This document shows, piece by piece, positions 48,325-55,799 of a stretch of 64,000 nt of DNA. Location of the stretch: assembly GCF_013409625.1 (NCBI RefSeq), contig NZ_JACCBF010000001.1, positions 4,095,001-4,159,000 on the forward strand, in the 5' to 3' direction. The stretch's first letter is position 1. Each line of letters opens with the position of its first letter. The notes under the pieces were generated by a model. That model was not told where the DNA came from and did not search any database. It was given only the letters and a program-made list of their open reading frames with translations. This stretch comes from Nocardioides kongjuensis (lineage in GTDB: Bacteria; Actinomycetota; Actinomycetes; Propionibacteriales; Nocardioidaceae). Made by a program: the position numbers and the translations under genes.

Positions 48325-49239
48325 ATGAGCACCCCTCCGGTCGGAGTGCCGACCTGCTACCGGCACTCCGACCGCGAGACCTGGATCCACTGCCAGCGCT
48401 GCGAGCGCCCGATCTGCCCCGACTGCATGCGTGAGGCATCGGTGGGCTTCCAGTGCCCCGAGTGCGTCGCCGAGGGCCGCAAGTCGGTGCGCCAGCCGAC
48501 AGCCGCGTACGGCGGCACGCCGTCCTCGAACCCCGCCCTCACCTCCCTGGTCCTGATCGGCATCAACGTCGTCGTGTGGATCGCGATCACGGCGTCGGGC
48601 GGCAACGGCAGCCGCCTCGGCGAATGGCTCGCCCTGCGGGCGCGCGGCTTCTGTCTCGACGGCGACGGCATCCTCGTCACGACCGAGGCAGCATGCAAGG
48701 CCGGCGTCTCTTCGACGTGGGTCCCGGGAGTGTCTGACGGCGGCTACTGGGAGCTGCTGACCAGCATGTTCACCCACGTCCAGCCGCTGCATCTGGGCTT
48801 CAACATGCTGGCGCTGTGGTTCCTCGGGCCGCAGCTCGAGCGCGTGCTCGGTCGCACCCGTTTCCTTGCGGTCTACCTCCTGTCCGGCTTGGCCGGCTCG
48901 GTGACGGTCTACTGGTTGTCCTCCGAGTTCGGGGGCACCGTCGGCGCCTCCGGCGCGGTCTTCGGGATGATGGGCGCGCTCGTGGTCGTCGCCTACAAGA
49001 TCGGCGCGAACCCCCAGGAGCTCCTGGTGTGGATCGGCATCAACGTGGTCTTGACCTTCACTCTCTCGAACGTCTCCTGGCAAGGACACTTCGGCGGCTT
49101 GGCCGGCGGTGCCGCGATCGCCGCCGTCCTCGTGTTCGCGCCGAAGGAACGTCGGACAGCCGTCCAGGCGGCCGGCCTGTGCGTGATCGGTGCCGTGCTC
49201 GTGGCCGCCACCGTGCTCCGCACGCTCACCCTCACCTGA
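48325..49239 (+). CDS. rhomboid family intramembrane serine protease
   Basis: A 304-residue membrane protease. The N-terminal zinc-binding module has CYRHSDRETWIHCQRCERPICPDCMREASVGFQCPECV, spaced like a B-box. Six or seven membrane helices follow, with the conserved HLGFNMLALWFLG (Asn/His), the catalytic serine in TVGASGAVFGMMGAL and the histidine in WQGHFGGLAGG. It follows ppiA by nine bases. Confidence 0.92.
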   Translation: MSTPPVGVPTCYRHSDRETWIHCQRCERPICPDCMREASVGFQCPECVAEGRKSVRQPTAAYGGTPSSNPALTSLVLIGINVVVWIAITASGGNGSRLGEWLALRARGFCLDGDGILVTTEAACKAGVSSTWVPGVSDGGYWELLTSMFTHVQPLHLGFNMLALWFLGPQLERVLGRTRFLAVYLLSGLAGSVTVYWLSSEFGGTVGASGAVFGMMGALVVVAYKIGANPQELLVWIGINVVLTFTLSNVSWQGHFGGLAGGAAIAAVLVFAPKERRTAVQAAGLCVIGAVLVAATVLRTLTLT

Positions 49240-49330
49240 CCCGGCACAAACTGGCTCCCCCATCGCGTCGACCCGGCAGAAACTTTCTGCCGGGTCGGGC
49301 TGTTTCTCGAGCCAGTTTCTGCCGGGTCGG
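49239..49330. repeat. nested CCCGGCAGAAA inverted repeats after the rhomboid gene
   Basis: A perfect 27-base palindrome (13-base arms GACCCGGCAGAAA at 49270-49282 and TTTCTGCCGGGTC at 49284-49296) lies inside a wider 19-base inverted pair (49239-49257 with 49310-49328, one mismatch). A third copy of TTTCTGCCGGGTC is part of the outer arm. The inner one can end rhomboid transcription. Confidence 0.7.
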
Positions 49331-49414
49331 CGTTTTCCCCAGGGTTGTCCACCGATGTGGATGAATGACACCCATGTAGTTCTCCCCAGCTGTGGACATC
49401 CCTGGGGAAAACGG
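49331..49414. other. 22-base inverted repeat carrying DnaA boxes, near crgA
   Basis: Bases 49331-49352 and 49393-49414 are inverted copies with 21 of 22 matches, separated by 40 bases. Each arm ends in a DnaA-box-like word (TTGTCCACC at 49345; TGTGGACAT at 49392). The spacer has TGTGGATGA at 49356, and TGTGGAAAA follows at 49418. The nearest coding ends are the rhomboid stop and the crgA stop; no coding is seen. Confidence 0.65.
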
Positions 49415-49422
49415 GCTGTGGA

Positions 49423-49465
49423 AAAACGACCGCGCCGGCGGACCAGGGCGGTCCGCCGGCGCGGC
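49423..49465 (-). terminator. terminator of crgA
   Basis: On the minus strand a perfect 15-base stem (49451-49465 with 49431-49445, CCGCGCCGGCGGACC) with a five-base loop is followed by TCGTTTTT, a classical rho-independent terminator, 20 bases past the crgA stop. Confidence 0.88.
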
Positions 49466-49484
49466 GTACGAGGCTGCGGGAGGC

Positions 49485-49994
49485 CTACTCCCAGCGGGTG
49501 GCGAAGGCGAAGCCGACGGCCATGAACCCGATGCCGACGAACAGGTTCTTCTGGCCCAGGTCGTTGAGGATCGGGATGTCCTTGGGGTCGTTGCCCGTCA
49601 AGAAGATGTAGAAGACGCAGATCCACAGCAGGCCGATGAGGAAGCAGGCCAGCATGCTGATCACCACGCCGCGGCCCCGGCCCATCGGGGTGGACGGGTG
49701 GGCGGAGACCATCAGGCCGAGGAAGAACGCGATGAAGCCGATCAGGTAGTTCTTCGTGTCGAGGTCGGCGAAGAACGACGGGCCACCCGGCTGGACCGGC
49801 TTGCCGGACTTCGTGAACGTCGAGGTCCAGCCGTCCGAGGGACGGATGCCGTAGTAGGTGTAGAGGACCCAGCCGATACCGCCGAGGATCAGCACCAGCG
49901 CGATGGCGAAGCGGATGCTCAGCAGGGGGCCGCGATCGGGGTCGCCGAAGACCTCGCGCTCCTTGCGCTTCGACAGGCGGGACGACTTCGCCAC
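49485..49994 (-). CDS. crgA: CrgA-like cell division protein with an N-terminal membrane extension
   Basis: A 169-residue protein, about twice the usual 85-95 residue CrgA. The C-terminal half (about 105-169) has the CrgA layout: helix GVVISMLACFLIGLLWICVF, the loop TGNDPKDIPILNDLGQKN and helix LFVGIGFMAVGFAFATRWE. The first 13 residues (SSRLSKRKERE) also look like CrgA. Between them are two added helices, about residues 24-49 and 82-98, and a 30-residue loop. CrgA recruits division proteins and inhibits or coordinates FtsZ and PBPs in actinobacteria. GTG start 49994. Confidence 0.8.
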   Translation of the reverse strand: MAKSSRLSKRKEREVFGDPDRGPLLSIRFAIALVLILGGIGWVLYTYYGIRPSDGWTSTFTKSGKPVQPGGPSFFADLDTKNYLIGFIAFFLGLMVSAHPSTPMGRGRGVVISMLACFLIGLLWICVFYIFLTGNDPKDIPILNDLGQKNLFVGIGFMAVGFAFATRWE

Positions 49995-50038
49995 GGGTGG
50001 CTCCTCGATCAGGTTCAGTGGTGGTGGACACTGTCAGT

Positions 50039-50845
50039 ATGACGGGTGCCCACGCCGGAGGTACGACGGGCCGCCGACCCGAGGCGCGCAACCGCTCCCG
50101 GGCGTGGCGGGTGGGCACCCCTGCGGTGGTGCTGCTGTGTGGTGCGCTGCTCGCCGTCTCGGCGACCAACAGCGAGGGATCCGACCTGCGCCCGGGCCGC
50201 TACACCGACCTCGCGGGCCTGGTCGAGGGCGAGGCGTCGGACTACCGCAAGGTCGAGGCCAGGTACCAGGAGCTGTCCGACCAGGTCGACCGGCTCAGCG
50301 CCGGCGTCGGCGACAAGAGCGTGCGCGACGCGCGGCGCGAGATCGCGAAGCTGCGCGACCCGGCCGGCATGACGCCCCGCACCGGACCGGGCCTGAAGAT
50401 CACCCTGTCCGACGCGCCGGAGGAGCTCCTCGACGACGCCGTCGAGCGCAACAAACACCTCGACCCCGACGAGCAGCTCAACCTCAACCGGTTCGTCGTG
50501 CACCAGCAGGACATCCAGGCCCTGGTCAACGCGCTGTGGCGCGGCGGCGCCAGTGCCGTCACCATCGCGGGCCAGCGGGTCATCTCCACGACCGGGATCC
50601 GCTGCAAGGGCCCGGTCGTCCAGCTCCAGGGCGAGCCGTTCCCGCAGCCCTACGTCATCGAGGCGGTCGGCGACGCGGGCGAGCTCTACGCCTCGGTCGC
50701 CAGCGACCCGATCGTCGCCGGCTACCGCAAGGACGCCGACAACCCGCTCATCGAGATGGGCTGGGACCTCGAGCTCGAGGACCGGATCGAGGCGCCGGCG
50801 TACGACGGCCTGGTCGACCTGCAGTACGCCCGGCCCCTGCGCTGA
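50039..50845 (+). CDS. DUF881 family membrane-anchored protein
   Basis: A 268-residue protein with one N-terminal helix (TPAVVLLCGALLAVSATN) then a coiled-coil stretch (EGEASDYRKVEARYQELSDQVDRLSAG) and the DUF881 domain with FVVHQQDIQALVNALWRGGASAVTIAGQRVIS. DUF881 proteins lie next to crgA and pkn operons in actinobacteria, and are thought to belong to division machinery, without a proven function. ATG 50039 was chosen. It converges on pknB, ten bases from its stop. Confidence 0.88.
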   Translation: MTGAHAGGTTGRRPEARNRSRAWRVGTPAVVLLCGALLAVSATNSEGSDLRPGRYTDLAGLVEGEASDYRKVEARYQELSDQVDRLSAGVGDKSVRDARREIAKLRDPAGMTPRTGPGLKITLSDAPEELLDDAVERNKHLDPDEQLNLNRFVVHQQDIQALVNALWRGGASAVTIAGQRVISTTGIRCKGPVVQLQGEPFPQPYVIEAVGDAGELYASVASDPIVAGYRKDADNPLIEMGWDLELEDRIEAPAYDGLVDLQYARPLR

Positions 50846-50854
50846 CCTCGAAGC

Positions 50855-52747
50855 TCAGGGACGCACGCGGCCCAGCGGGTTGAGCGGGTCGGTCCCGTTG
50901 GCGACCTCCTGGCCGTCGCTGACGCCGTCGCCGTCGGTGTCCGGGTTGGTCGGGTCGGTCCCGCGGGCAGCCTCGTCGGCGTCCGGCAGCCCGTCGCCGT
51001 CGGTGTCGGTGACCGGCGGTGCCGGCTCGTAGGTCGACACGAAGATGACGACGTTGGAGCCCTTCGCGAGCGTCCCGTTTGCGGGGATCTGCTCGGTGAC
51101 CCGGCCCTTCTTCTGGCTGGTGTCGTCGGCCGACGCGGGTCGGACGACCGGCACGAAGCCGGCGTCCCGGATCGCCTGCTCGGCGGCGGCCTGCTTCATG
51201 CCGACCACGCTCGGCACCGTCTCCGGCCCGTCGGACAGGCACAGCTCGACCGTGGCGTCCTGGTCGACCATCGTGTTGGCGGCCGGGTTCTGCTCGACGA
51301 CGGTGTTCTTGGGCTCGTCGGTGTCGCACTCGCGCTCGGTGATGTTGCGCTCGGCGATGCCCGCGTCGACCAGGGTCTGGATCGCCGCCTTGCGCTTCTG
51401 CTCGACCACGGACGGCAGCGCGAACTGACCCTTGCCGAGCGAGACCACGAAGCTGATCCGGCTGCCCGCCTCGACGTAGTCGTCACCCACCGGGTCCTGC
51501 TCGATGACGCGGCCGGCCTCGATGGTGTCGTCGTTGCGGACGCTGACGGTGCCGACCTCGAAACCGGCCTTGCCGATCGCGGCGCGGGCGTCGTCCTCGG
51601 TCATCCGGACGACGTTCGGCACCCGCTCCGGCGGCGGCGTGTTGTCGAAGAGCCGGGGCAGCACGAAGAACGCCGTACCGATCAGCGCGGCGATCAGCAG
51701 GCCCAGGAGGACCCACAGGGTGGCCCGGCTGCGACGGTCGCTCTCGCGGTCGCGGTCGGGCGGCAGCGGCTGCCGGACGGCGGTCTCGTGGTGCTCGACC
51801 GGGGCGGCGTGCCGCGGCGCGACGACCGACGTCTCGCTGGTCTCGGCGGGCAGCACGGCCTGCACCGGCCGGCCGGCGAGGTAGCGCTCGATGTCGGCGC
51901 GCATCTGGGCCGCCGACTGGTAGCGGTCCTCGACCCGCTTGGCGAGCGCCTTCATCACGATGGCGTCGACCTCGGGGGTGAGGTCGTCCTCGTGCCGCGA
52001 CGGGGGGACGGCGGGCTCGCGGACGTGCTGGTAGGCGACCGCCACCGGGGAGTCGCCGACGAAGGGGGGCCGGCCGGTCAGCAGCTCGTAGAGCAGGCAG
52101 CCGGCGGAGTAGACGTCGGAGCGGGAGTCGACGGTCTCGCCGCGGGCCTGCTCGGGGGAGAGGTACTGGGCGGTGCCGACGACGGCCGCGGTCTGGGTCA
52201 TCGAGGACTGGGCGTCGCTCATCGCGCGGGCGATGCCGAAGTCCATCACCTTCACGTCACCGGACGGGGTGAGCATGACGTTGCCGGGCTTGATGTCGCG
52301 GTGGATGATCCCGGCGCGGTGGCTGTAGTCGAGCGCCGACAGCACGCCGCTGGTGATCTCCAGGGCGCGCTCGGGCAGGATCTTGCGGCCCTCACGCAGG
52401 ATGTCGCGCAGCGTGCGGCCGGCGACGTACTCCATCACGATGTAGGGGACCACCTCGGTGCTGCCGTCGAGGTGGGTCGTGCGCTCCTCGCCGGTGTCGT
52501 AGACCGCGACGATCGCGGGGTGGTTCAGCGACGCGGACGACTGCGCCTCGCGGCGGAAGCGGGCCTGGAAGGTCGCGTCGCTGGCGAGGTCGGTGCGCAG
52601 CCGCTTGACGGCCACGACCCGACCGAGCCGGGTGTCGGTGCCCTTGCGGACCTCGGCCATGCCGCCGCGGCCGAGGAGCTCACCGAGCTCGTACCGTCCG
52701 CCGACGACGGGCCGGCCGGCGCCGGGCTCGTGCGGAGGAGTGGTCAC
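50855..52747 (-). CDS. pknB: Ser/Thr protein kinase PknB with PASTA domains and a C-terminal calcium-type repeat
   Basis: A 630-residue transmembrane kinase that senses peptidoglycan fragments and controls growth and division. The kinase domain (about 18-285) has GRGGMAEV, AVKRL, HRDIKPGNV, DFGIA and GTAQYLSPEQARG. A helix near 345-367 (LWVLLGLLIAALIGTAFFVL) is followed by three PASTA domains (PNVVRMTEDDARAAI, PSVVEQKRKAAIQTL, PSVVGMKQAAAEQAI). Residues 581-630 form a thrombospondin type 3-like tail, DTDGDGLPDADEA and DTDGDGVSDGQEVANGTDP, which is unusual for PknB. GTG 52747 overlaps the pknA stop. Confidence 0.95.
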   Translation of the reverse strand: MTTPPHEPGAGRPVVGGRYELGELLGRGGMAEVRKGTDTRLGRVVAVKRLRTDLASDATFQARFRREAQSSASLNHPAIVAVYDTGEERTTHLDGSTEVVPYIVMEYVAGRTLRDILREGRKILPERALEITSGVLSALDYSHRAGIIHRDIKPGNVMLTPSGDVKVMDFGIARAMSDAQSSMTQTAAVVGTAQYLSPEQARGETVDSRSDVYSAGCLLYELLTGRPPFVGDSPVAVAYQHVREPAVPPSRHEDDLTPEVDAIVMKALAKRVEDRYQSAAQMRADIERYLAGRPVQAVLPAETSETSVVAPRHAAPVEHHETAVRQPLPPDRDRESDRRSRATLWVLLGLLIAALIGTAFFVLPRLFDNTPPPERVPNVVRMTEDDARAAIGKAGFEVGTVSVRNDDTIEAGRVIEQDPVGDDYVEAGSRISFVVSLGKGQFALPSVVEQKRKAAIQTLVDAGIAERNITERECDTDEPKNTVVEQNPAANTMVDQDATVELCLSDGPETVPSVVGMKQAAAEQAIRDAGFVPVVRPASADDTSQKKGRVTEQIPANGTLAKGSNVVIFVSTYEPAPPVTDTDGDGLPDADEAARGTDPTNPDTDGDGVSDGQEVANGTDPLNPLGRVRP

Positions 52748-54270
52748 TGGGCACCACCTGTCAGGTCGGTGGGAGCGGTGGGCAGGGTGACGGGGTTGCT
52801 GGGCTGGGTCGGCTCGGTGGTCGGCTCCTCGGGGACCGGGCCCCAGTAGTAGACGACGATCGAGTCGCCGACGGTGAGGGTGCCGTTGCGGGAGAACCGG
52901 GACACGGTGCCCTCGTCGCAGCCGCCGTCGTTGGTCCGGGAGTCCTGCTCCCAGGTGACCTTGAGGCCGTCGGCGCGCAGGTCGGCGACGGCGTCGTGGT
53001 AGTCGCTGAAGCAGGTGTACTGGTCCTCGTCGACCTCGACGGTCTTCGGCGCCTCGGTGGTCGGCTCCGTCGTCGGCTCGGTGGTCGGCTCGGAGGACTC
53101 GGTGGTCGCCTCGGTGGTCGGCGTCGTGCTCGTGTCGTCGACCGCCGGGGTGTCGTCACCGCGGTTGCCGAGCAGCAGCACGGCCGCGACCACGGCGAGG
53201 ATGACGAGCACGATGACGGCGAGGGCGATCGGCCAGGGCGACTTGCGCCGCTCGTCGTCGTCCGGCGCGGGCCGGGCGTCGCCGGCGTACGCCGACGGGC
53301 TGTCCAGGCGGCGCATCGGCTGGGACGGCGGCTCGGCGGGAGTGGGGACCGGGACCGGCACGGGCGGCACGACCCCGGTCAGCACCCGGGTGCCGTCGTC
53401 GGGCTCCGGGGTCGCCGCCGCGGCCGCGACCTCGGGCGAGCGCAGCGCCTCCGCGAAGGCGGCGCCGTCGGCGTACCGCTCGGCAGGGTCCTTGGCCAGT
53501 GCGCGGCGCACGACGGCCGCCAGCGGAGCGGGCACGCTGGGCGGCAGCTGCGGGACCGGCTGCTGGAGGTGGGCGAGCGCGGTCGCGACCGGCGTCTCGG
53601 CCTCGAACGGGCGGCGCCCGGACAGGCACTCGAAGGCCACCACGCCGAGCGAGTAGACGTCGGAGGCGGGCGTCGACGGGTTGCCGCGGGCCTGCTCGGG
53701 ACTGAGGTACTGCGGCGTGCCCATCACCGAGCCGGTGCGGGTCAGCGCCACCGAGTCGAGCGCACGGGCGATGCCGAAGTCGGTGATCTTGACCGTGCGG
53801 TCGGGGGTGACCAGCAGGTTGGCCGGCTTCACGTCGCGGTGCACGATGCCCGCGCGGTGGGCGACGCCGAGGGCGTCGGCGGCCTGCGCCATCAGGTCCT
53901 GGACGACCCCCGTGTCGAGGGTGCGGTCGCTGGCGCGGGCGTTGGACAGCAGGGCGGAGAGCGGCTGGCCGTCGACCAGCTCCATGACGAGGTACGGCGG
54001 CAGGTCGCCGCCGTCCTCACCGGCGCCGTAGTCGTAGACCCCCGCGATGCCCGGGTGGTGCAGCGCGGCGGCACTGCGCGCCTCGCCCTCGAACCGGCTG
54101 CGGAACAGCGAGTCGTCGGCGTACTCGGGCTTGAGGACCTTGACCGCGACCGGCCGGCCGAGCCGGGTGTCGGTCGCGCGCCAGACCACGCCCATGCCGC
54201 CGGTGGCGATCATGGAGTCGAGGCGGTAGCGACCGGCCCGGTCGGCGTACCTGCTCTGCTCGGAGGTCAC
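52744..54270 (-). CDS. pknA: Ser/Thr protein kinase PknA-like
   Basis: A 508-residue membrane kinase. The kinase domain (about 13-275) has MIATGGMGVVW, AVKVLK, HRDVKPANL, DFGIARAL and GTPQYLSPEQARG. A Pro/Thr-rich juxtamembrane segment leads to the helix WPIALAVIVLVILAVVAAVLLLG, a Thr/Glu/Pro repeat linker (TTEPTTEPTTEAP) and one PASTA-like C-terminal domain with two cysteines (YTCFSDYHDAVADL, NDGGCDEGTV). GTG 54270 overlaps the pbpA stop by four bases. Unlike many PknA proteins it keeps an extracellular domain. Confidence 0.93.
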   Translation of the reverse strand: MTSEQSRYADRAGRYRLDSMIATGGMGVVWRATDTRLGRPVAVKVLKPEYADDSLFRSRFEGEARSAAALHHPGIAGVYDYGAGEDGGDLPPYLVMELVDGQPLSALLSNARASDRTLDTGVVQDLMAQAADALGVAHRAGIVHRDVKPANLLVTPDRTVKITDFGIARALDSVALTRTGSVMGTPQYLSPEQARGNPSTPASDVYSLGVVAFECLSGRRPFEAETPVATALAHLQQPVPQLPPSVPAPLAAVVRRALAKDPAERYADGAAFAEALRSPEVAAAAATPEPDDGTRVLTGVVPPVPVPVPTPAEPPSQPMRRLDSPSAYAGDARPAPDDDERRKSPWPIALAVIVLVILAVVAAVLLLGNRGDDTPAVDDTSTTPTTEATTESSEPTTEPTTEPTTEAPKTVEVDEDQYTCFSDYHDAVADLRADGLKVTWEQDSRTNDGGCDEGTVSRFSRNGTLTVGDSIVVYYWGPVPEEPTTEPTQPSNPVTLPTAPTDLTGGAQ

Positions 54271-55799
54271 TTCTTCAACACCGCTTCCATCACTGCCTTC
54301 GCGATCGGACCACCGAGCTGGCCGCCCGCGATCTCGCCGCACGCCACGTCGGGCGCCTCTTCGATCATGACTGCCACCGCCACCTCGGCGTCCTCCGCGG
54401 GCGCGAAGGAGACGAACCAGGCGTACGGCGGCTTGCCGCCCGCGCTGCACAGGGAGTCGCCGCGCTGCGCCGTGCCCGTCTTGCCGGCCACCTTGACGCC
54501 GGGGATCGCGGCCGGCGACGCCGTGCCGTTGTCGACCGTCGCCTCGAGCAGCTGGGTCAGCTCGCCGGCGGTCTGGGCCGACACGGCGTGCTCGTTGAAC
54601 ACCTCGGGCTCGCTCGTGCGCAGCACGTTGAAGCCGGCCGTCTGCACCTTCTCGACGAGGTAGGGCCGCATCAGCGTGCCCTGGTTGGCGATCGCGGCGG
54701 TGACCATCGCCATCTGCAGGGGCGTCGCCTGCACGGTGTTCTGGCCGATGCCGGTCTGCGCGGTCTCGGCGAGGCTCAGCTCGCGGGTGCCGCCGCCCTC
54801 GCTCTCGGGGACCTCGACGTCGGCCGGGTAGACCGACTGGACCTGGCCCTGCAGGTCGCGCAGGTAGTCGCTGTTGAAGCCGAAGGCCTCGGCCTGGGCG
54901 CGCATCTTGTCGGGGCCGACGTCGACCGCGAGCTGCGCGAAGGTCGTGTTGCACGACCACTCCATGGCCGTCGCGAAGGAGATCTTGGCCGGGCTGCACT
55001 GGCTGCGCCCGTCGTTGGCGATCCGGTGGCTGGTGCCCGGCGGCTGGTAGGTCGCGCCTGCGGGGACCTGGTCGCCGGCGTGGAACTTGCCGTTCTCGAT
55101 CGCCGCCGCCGCGGTCACGAGCTTGAACGTGGAGCCCGGGAACAGCCGGGTGCGGATCGCCCGGTTGAGCAGCGGCTCCCGCTCGTCGGCGTCGAGCTGC
55201 TGGTAGGCGGCCGAGGCCTTCGCCGAGTCGTGGCTGGCCAGCTCGTTGGGGTCGTACGACGGGTAGCTGGCCATCGCGAGGATCCGGCCGGTCTTCGGCT
55301 GGATCGCCACCACGGAGCCCTCGCCGCGCGGGCCGAGGGTGTCGCGCAGGCCCTCGAACGCGGCCTTCTGCGCGGCCGCGTCGAGGGTGAGCACGACGTT
55401 GCCGCCCTGCGCGGTCTCGCCCTTGAGCAGGTCGACCAGCCGGGTCACGAACAGCTGCGGGTCCTCGCCGGTGAGCACGGCGTTCTGGCTGCGCTCGATG
55501 CCGGTCTGGCTGCCGAGCTGCAGGTAGCCGGTGACCGGGGCGAACATCCGGGCGCCGGCCTCGGGGTAGACGCGCAGGTACTTGTAGCGGTCGTCGACCG
55601 GCTTGCTCGTCGCCACCGGCTCGTCGCCGACGATGATCTGGCCCCGCTCGCGGCTGTAGGACGCCTCGGCGACGCGGGCGTTGCGCGGGTCCTTGTTGTA
55701 GGAGCCGGACTTCACGAACTGCACGTAGGTCACGTTCGCCATCAGGGCGAGGAACAAGAACATGCAGAAGATGGACACTGCGCGGATCGGCTTGTTCAT
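54267..55799 (-). CDS. pbpA: penicillin-binding transpeptidase PbpA
   Basis: A 510-residue class B PBP that cross-links peptidoglycan. One N-terminal membrane helix (VSIFCMFLFLALMANVTYV). The transpeptidase motifs are SXXK at S223-K226 (PGSTFKLV), SXN as WSCNTTF and KTG as AGKTGTAQRG. ATG 55799 overlaps the rodA stop. In mycobacteria PbpA is phosphorylated by PknB and acts at septation, and the operon neighbours agree. Confidence 0.95.
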   Translation of the reverse strand: MNKPIRAVSIFCMFLFLALMANVTYVQFVKSGSYNKDPRNARVAEASYSRERGQIIVGDEPVATSKPVDDRYKYLRVYPEAGARMFAPVTGYLQLGSQTGIERSQNAVLTGEDPQLFVTRLVDLLKGETAQGGNVVLTLDAAAQKAAFEGLRDTLGPRGEGSVVAIQPKTGRILAMASYPSYDPNELASHDSAKASAAYQQLDADEREPLLNRAIRTRLFPGSTFKLVTAAAAIENGKFHAGDQVPAGATYQPPGTSHRIANDGRSQCSPAKISFATAMEWSCNTTFAQLAVDVGPDKMRAQAEAFGFNSDYLRDLQGQVQSVYPADVEVPESEGGGTRELSLAETAQTGIGQNTVQATPLQMAMVTAAIANQGTLMRPYLVEKVQTAGFNVLRTSEPEVFNEHAVSAQTAGELTQLLEATVDNGTASPAAIPGVKVAGKTGTAQRGDSLCSAGGKPPYAWFVSFAPAEDAEVAVAVMIEEAPDVACGEIAGGQLGGPIAKAVMEAVLKK

